Shown here: piece by piece, positions 5,361-7,024 of the stretch | Layout of the letters: each line of letters opens with the position of its first letter | How positions within the stretch are numbered: position 1 is the stretch's first letter | Assembly (NCBI GenBank): GCA_023392135.1 | Contig: JAEVZQ010000336.1 | Coordinates: 1 to 7,024 of the forward strand | Length of the DNA: 7,024 nt | Reading direction: 5' to 3' | Origin: Pseudomonadota bacterium | GTDB taxonomy: Bacteria > Pseudomonadota > Alphaproteobacteria > Rhizobiales > Hyphomicrobiaceae | Program-made: the position numbers and the translations under genes | Notes under the pieces: model-generated | The model's database searches: none | Told to the model about the DNA's origin: nothing | The model's input: only the letters and a program-made list of their open reading frames with translations

Positions 5361-6716
5361 ATGGGCGTGGTGGGGAAACGGTCGCAACGGCTGGGGCAGG
5401 TGATGGCGCCCGCCTTGCTCGTGGCGATCGGCCTCGGCGGTTGCGGCGGCAGCAGTTTGCCGAGCCTGCCCAAGATCACAGATCTCAACCCGTTCGCTGA
5501 AAAGGAGCAGCCGCTACCCGGCAAGCGTGTTCCGGTCATGCAGGCGCGTGACACCATCGGCGGGGAGATGGCGACTGCGGAAAAGCCTGTCGTATTGCCT
5601 GCCCCGCGAGCAAACGAAGCATGGACCCAACCGGGCGGTGAACCCAGCAATGCGCCCGGCCATCTGGCCCTTGCCGGTTCTTTGAAGCGGGCCTGGAGCG
5701 CCGATATCGGGTCAGGCTCCAGCACCAGGGGCAAGCTCACGGCGAGCCCTCTCGTTTATGGCGGCCGCGTGTTCACGCTCGATGCAACAGCGAGGGTGAC
5801 GGCGATCTCCGCGACGGGTGGCTCGGTCGCGTGGCGGACCTCGCTCGTGCCTGAAAACGAGCGAGAGGAGGCCGGCTACGGCGGCGGCCTCGCAATCGAC
5901 AACGGGCGCCTGTACGTTGCAACCGGCTTCGGCACGGTTGTCGCCCTCGATCCGGCGACGGGCAAGCCGCTCTGGACGAAGAACATCGGCGTTCCGATCC
6001 GCTCCTCGCCGACTGCGGTGCATGACAAGGTTTTCGTCGTGACGACTGAAGGCCACGTCTTCGCGCTGGCCGGCTTCGACGGCGGCGAATTGTGGACTTT
6101 CCGGGGCGTGCCGGAGCGCACCAGCATCATCTCGAATCCGAGCCCGGCCGTCGAGGCGGGCGTCGTCGTCGTGCCATATCCCTCGGGCGATCTTGTTGCC
6201 CTGCACGAGCAGGACGGCACCCCGGTCTGGTCGGAGAGCCTCTCACGTACGCGCACGGTCTCCTCGCTCGCATCATTGAGCGACGCGGCGCGGCCGGTGA
6301 TTGCCGATGGTGTGGTCTATGCCGTTGGTCACGCGGGGCGTCTGATCGCCACACAAATCAAGACCGGAGAGCGCCTGTGGTCGCTCAACGTGCCGGGCAC
6401 GCAGGCCCCGGTCATAGCCGGAAACAATATCTTCGTCATCGACACCAACGGCCAGCTCCACGCCATCACCCGCCAAGACGGCAAGGTGATCTGGTCCGCG
6501 AAGCTGCCTGGGGCGAGCACATGGTCCGGTCCGACGCTCGCGGGTAATCAGCTCTGGCTCACCTCGAACAAGGGACAGCTCGTGGGCGTTGATCCTGCGA
6601 CGGGCCGCGTCACGGTTCAGCAGGGCGTGGGTGGACCCGTCTACATCGCACCGGTTGTTGCCGGCGGGCGCATGTATGTGCTGACGGACGAGGCGCGGCT
6701 CGTCGCGTTCAATTGA
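5361..6716 (+). CDS. bamB: Outer membrane protein assembly factor BamB (PQQ-like beta-propeller lipoprotein)
   Basis: The lipoprotein subunit of the BAM complex that inserts beta-barrel proteins into the outer membrane; BamB binds BamA and probably helps handle incoming chains. The 451-residue product starts with a lipoprotein signal (KRSQR at 6-10, hydrophobic 15-25, lipobox LGGC ending at Cys28). A flexible segment with LNPFAEKEQPLP (42-53) leads to a propeller from about 105 to 451. PQQ-like blades recur as a strand, V/LYV or VFV, then ALD-x-x-T/D-G-x-x-x-W: VVALDPATGKPLW (193-205), VFALAGFDGGELW (233-245), LVALHEQDGTPVW (278-290), LIATQIKTGERLW (328-340), LHAITRQDGKVIW (366-378), and VGVDPATGRV (408-417). 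It is longer than E. coli BamB (392), mostly in the N-terminal linker. ATG 5361 has GGAGG four bases upstream; an in-frame GTG at 5346 overlaps the previous stop and would add five residues. Lies between the YfgM-like gene and der as in other proteobacteria. Confidence 0.95.
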   Translation: MGVVGKRSQRLGQVMAPALLVAIGLGGCGGSSLPSLPKITDLNPFAEKEQPLPGKRVPVMQARDTIGGEMATAEKPVVLPAPRANEAWTQPGGEPSNAPGHLALAGSLKRAWSADIGSGSSTRGKLTASPLVYGGRVFTLDATARVTAISATGGSVAWRTSLVPENEREEAGYGGGLAIDNGRLYVATGFGTVVALDPATGKPLWTKNIGVPIRSSPTAVHDKVFVVTTEGHVFALAGFDGGELWTFRGVPERTSIISNPSPAVEAGVVVVPYPSGDLVALHEQDGTPVWSESLSRTRTVSSLASLSDAARPVIADGVVYAVGHAGRLIATQIKTGERLWSLNVPGTQAPVIAGNNIFVIDTNGQLHAITRQDGKVIWSAKLPGASTWSGPTLAGNQLWLTSNKGQLVGVDPATGRVTVQQGVGGPVYIAPVVAGGRMYVLTDEARLVAFN

Positions 6717-6718
6717 CA
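6713..6718 (+). promoter_or_regulatory. Possible -35 element TTGACA at the end of bamB
   Basis: A consensus TTGACA overlaps the bamB stop and opens the 79-base gap before der. The hexamer 17 bases on is GAAGCA, a poor -10, so an internal der promoter is only a possibility. Confidence 0.2.
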
Positions 6719-6795
6719 AATAAGCTGTTTGATCTGAAGCAGTTCACCGGCCTCTGTCCTAACGGCGGTCGGCATTCCCGATTGGCATCCTGCCC
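6717..6795 (+). other. Gap between bamB and der
   Basis: 79 bases without a gene, with no strong hairpin or T-run to end transcription, so read-through from bamB into der is likely. The leader contains near-repeats GGCATTCC (6771-6778) and GGCATCC (6784-6790). Confidence 0.4.
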
Positions 6796-7024
6796 ATGAC
6801 GTCCAGACCCAACATTGTCATCATCGGCCGTCCTAATGTGGGCAAGTCCACGCTGTTCAACCGGATCACCGGCCGGCGGGCAGCGCTCGTGTCCGACATG
6901 CCGGGTCTCACTCGGGACCGGCGCGAGGCTACGGTGGCGCTGGGCATCCATGAGGTGAGACTGGTCGATACGGCAGGACTCGAGGAGGCGGCACCCGGGA
7001 CGATCGCTGCCCGCATGACACGGC
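6796..7024 (+). CDS. der: Ribosome biogenesis GTPase Der (EngA), N-terminal part, cut by window end
   Basis: Der is an essential GTPase with two G domains and a KH-like domain that assists 50S ribosomal subunit assembly. The 76 complete codons here cover the start of the first G domain: G1/P-loop GRPNVGKST at residues 11-19, the switch I/G2 region with DMPGLTRDR at 34-42 (Thr39 is the conserved Mg-coordinating Thr), and G3 DTAG at 58-61. The family usually reads DTPGVTRDR at G2, so Met35 and Leu38 are mild departures that keep the key residues. The frame has an in-frame TAA at 6760-6762 and no other ATG/GTG/TTG before ATG 6796, so this start is secure although no clear Shine-Dalgarno precedes it. 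It is 79 bases downstream of bamB on the same strand, as in E. coli. The gene runs off the edge, which is not a truncation of the gene itself. Confidence 0.96.
   Translation, partial: MTSRPNIVIIGRPNVGKSTLFNRITGRRAALVSDMPGLTRDRREATVALGIHEVRLVDTAGLEEAAPGTIAARMTR

Noticed and set aside
1..7024. tRNA, rRNA, CRISPR array, insertion sequence or phage island
   Set aside because: No cloverleaf, regularly spaced repeats, transposase, integrase or terminal inverted repeats were seen, and composition is even across the window.

Overview
The window reads as ordinary chromosomal DNA of a GC-rich alphaproteobacterium, most likely of the Hyphomicrobiales (Rhizobiales) type. The evidence is the gene order NnrU family protein, YfgM-like TPR protein, BamB, Der GTPase; the protein styles (for example the NPFAEKE stretch after the BamB lipobox); and a perfect match to the CtrA cell-cycle regulator box (TTAA-N7-TTAAC). 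The genus assignment is inference. I saw no rRNA, tRNA, insertion sequence, phage gene or CRISPR array.

Layout. Bases 1-205 are non-coding leader. Bases 206 or 212 to 1990 (+) encode a full-length SLC13-type permease with two RCK_C (TrkA-C) domains between its two membrane halves. A single-domain universal stress protein (2005-2442, -) converges on it, with only 14 bases between the stop codons and a small hairpin across both stops. Bases 2443-2598 are non-coding and hold a 12-bp perfect palindrome. Bases 2599-3549 (-) encode a 316-residue, single-pass, proline/alanine-rich membrane protein of unknown role with a C-terminal Sel1/TPR-like helical module. Bases 3550-3837 form a divergent intergenic region with a 13-bp inverted repeat and the CtrA-like box, followed by nnrU (3838-4419, +). 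After a 198-base gap with a plausible sigma-70 promoter come the YfgM-like protein (4618-5349), bamB (5361-6716) and the first 76 codons of der (6796 to the window edge), all on the + strand.

How the genes fit together. The yfgM-bamB-der order matches that known from E. coli and many proteobacteria. YfgM is an inner-membrane, periplasm-facing TPR protein near the SecYEG translocon; BamB is the beta-propeller lipoprotein of the outer-membrane protein assembly complex; Der is a ribosome-assembly GTPase. The three probably share a transcript, with the first two tightly packed (11-base gap). The permease and stress-protein pair and the unknown membrane protein are transcribed separately.

No clearly new multi-gene system is visible. 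The best leads are the CtrA-type site between the unknown membrane protein and nnrU, the unknown protein itself with its Asn-Gly-His repeats, and two intergenic tracts that share a hexapeptide-coding match differing only at third codon positions.
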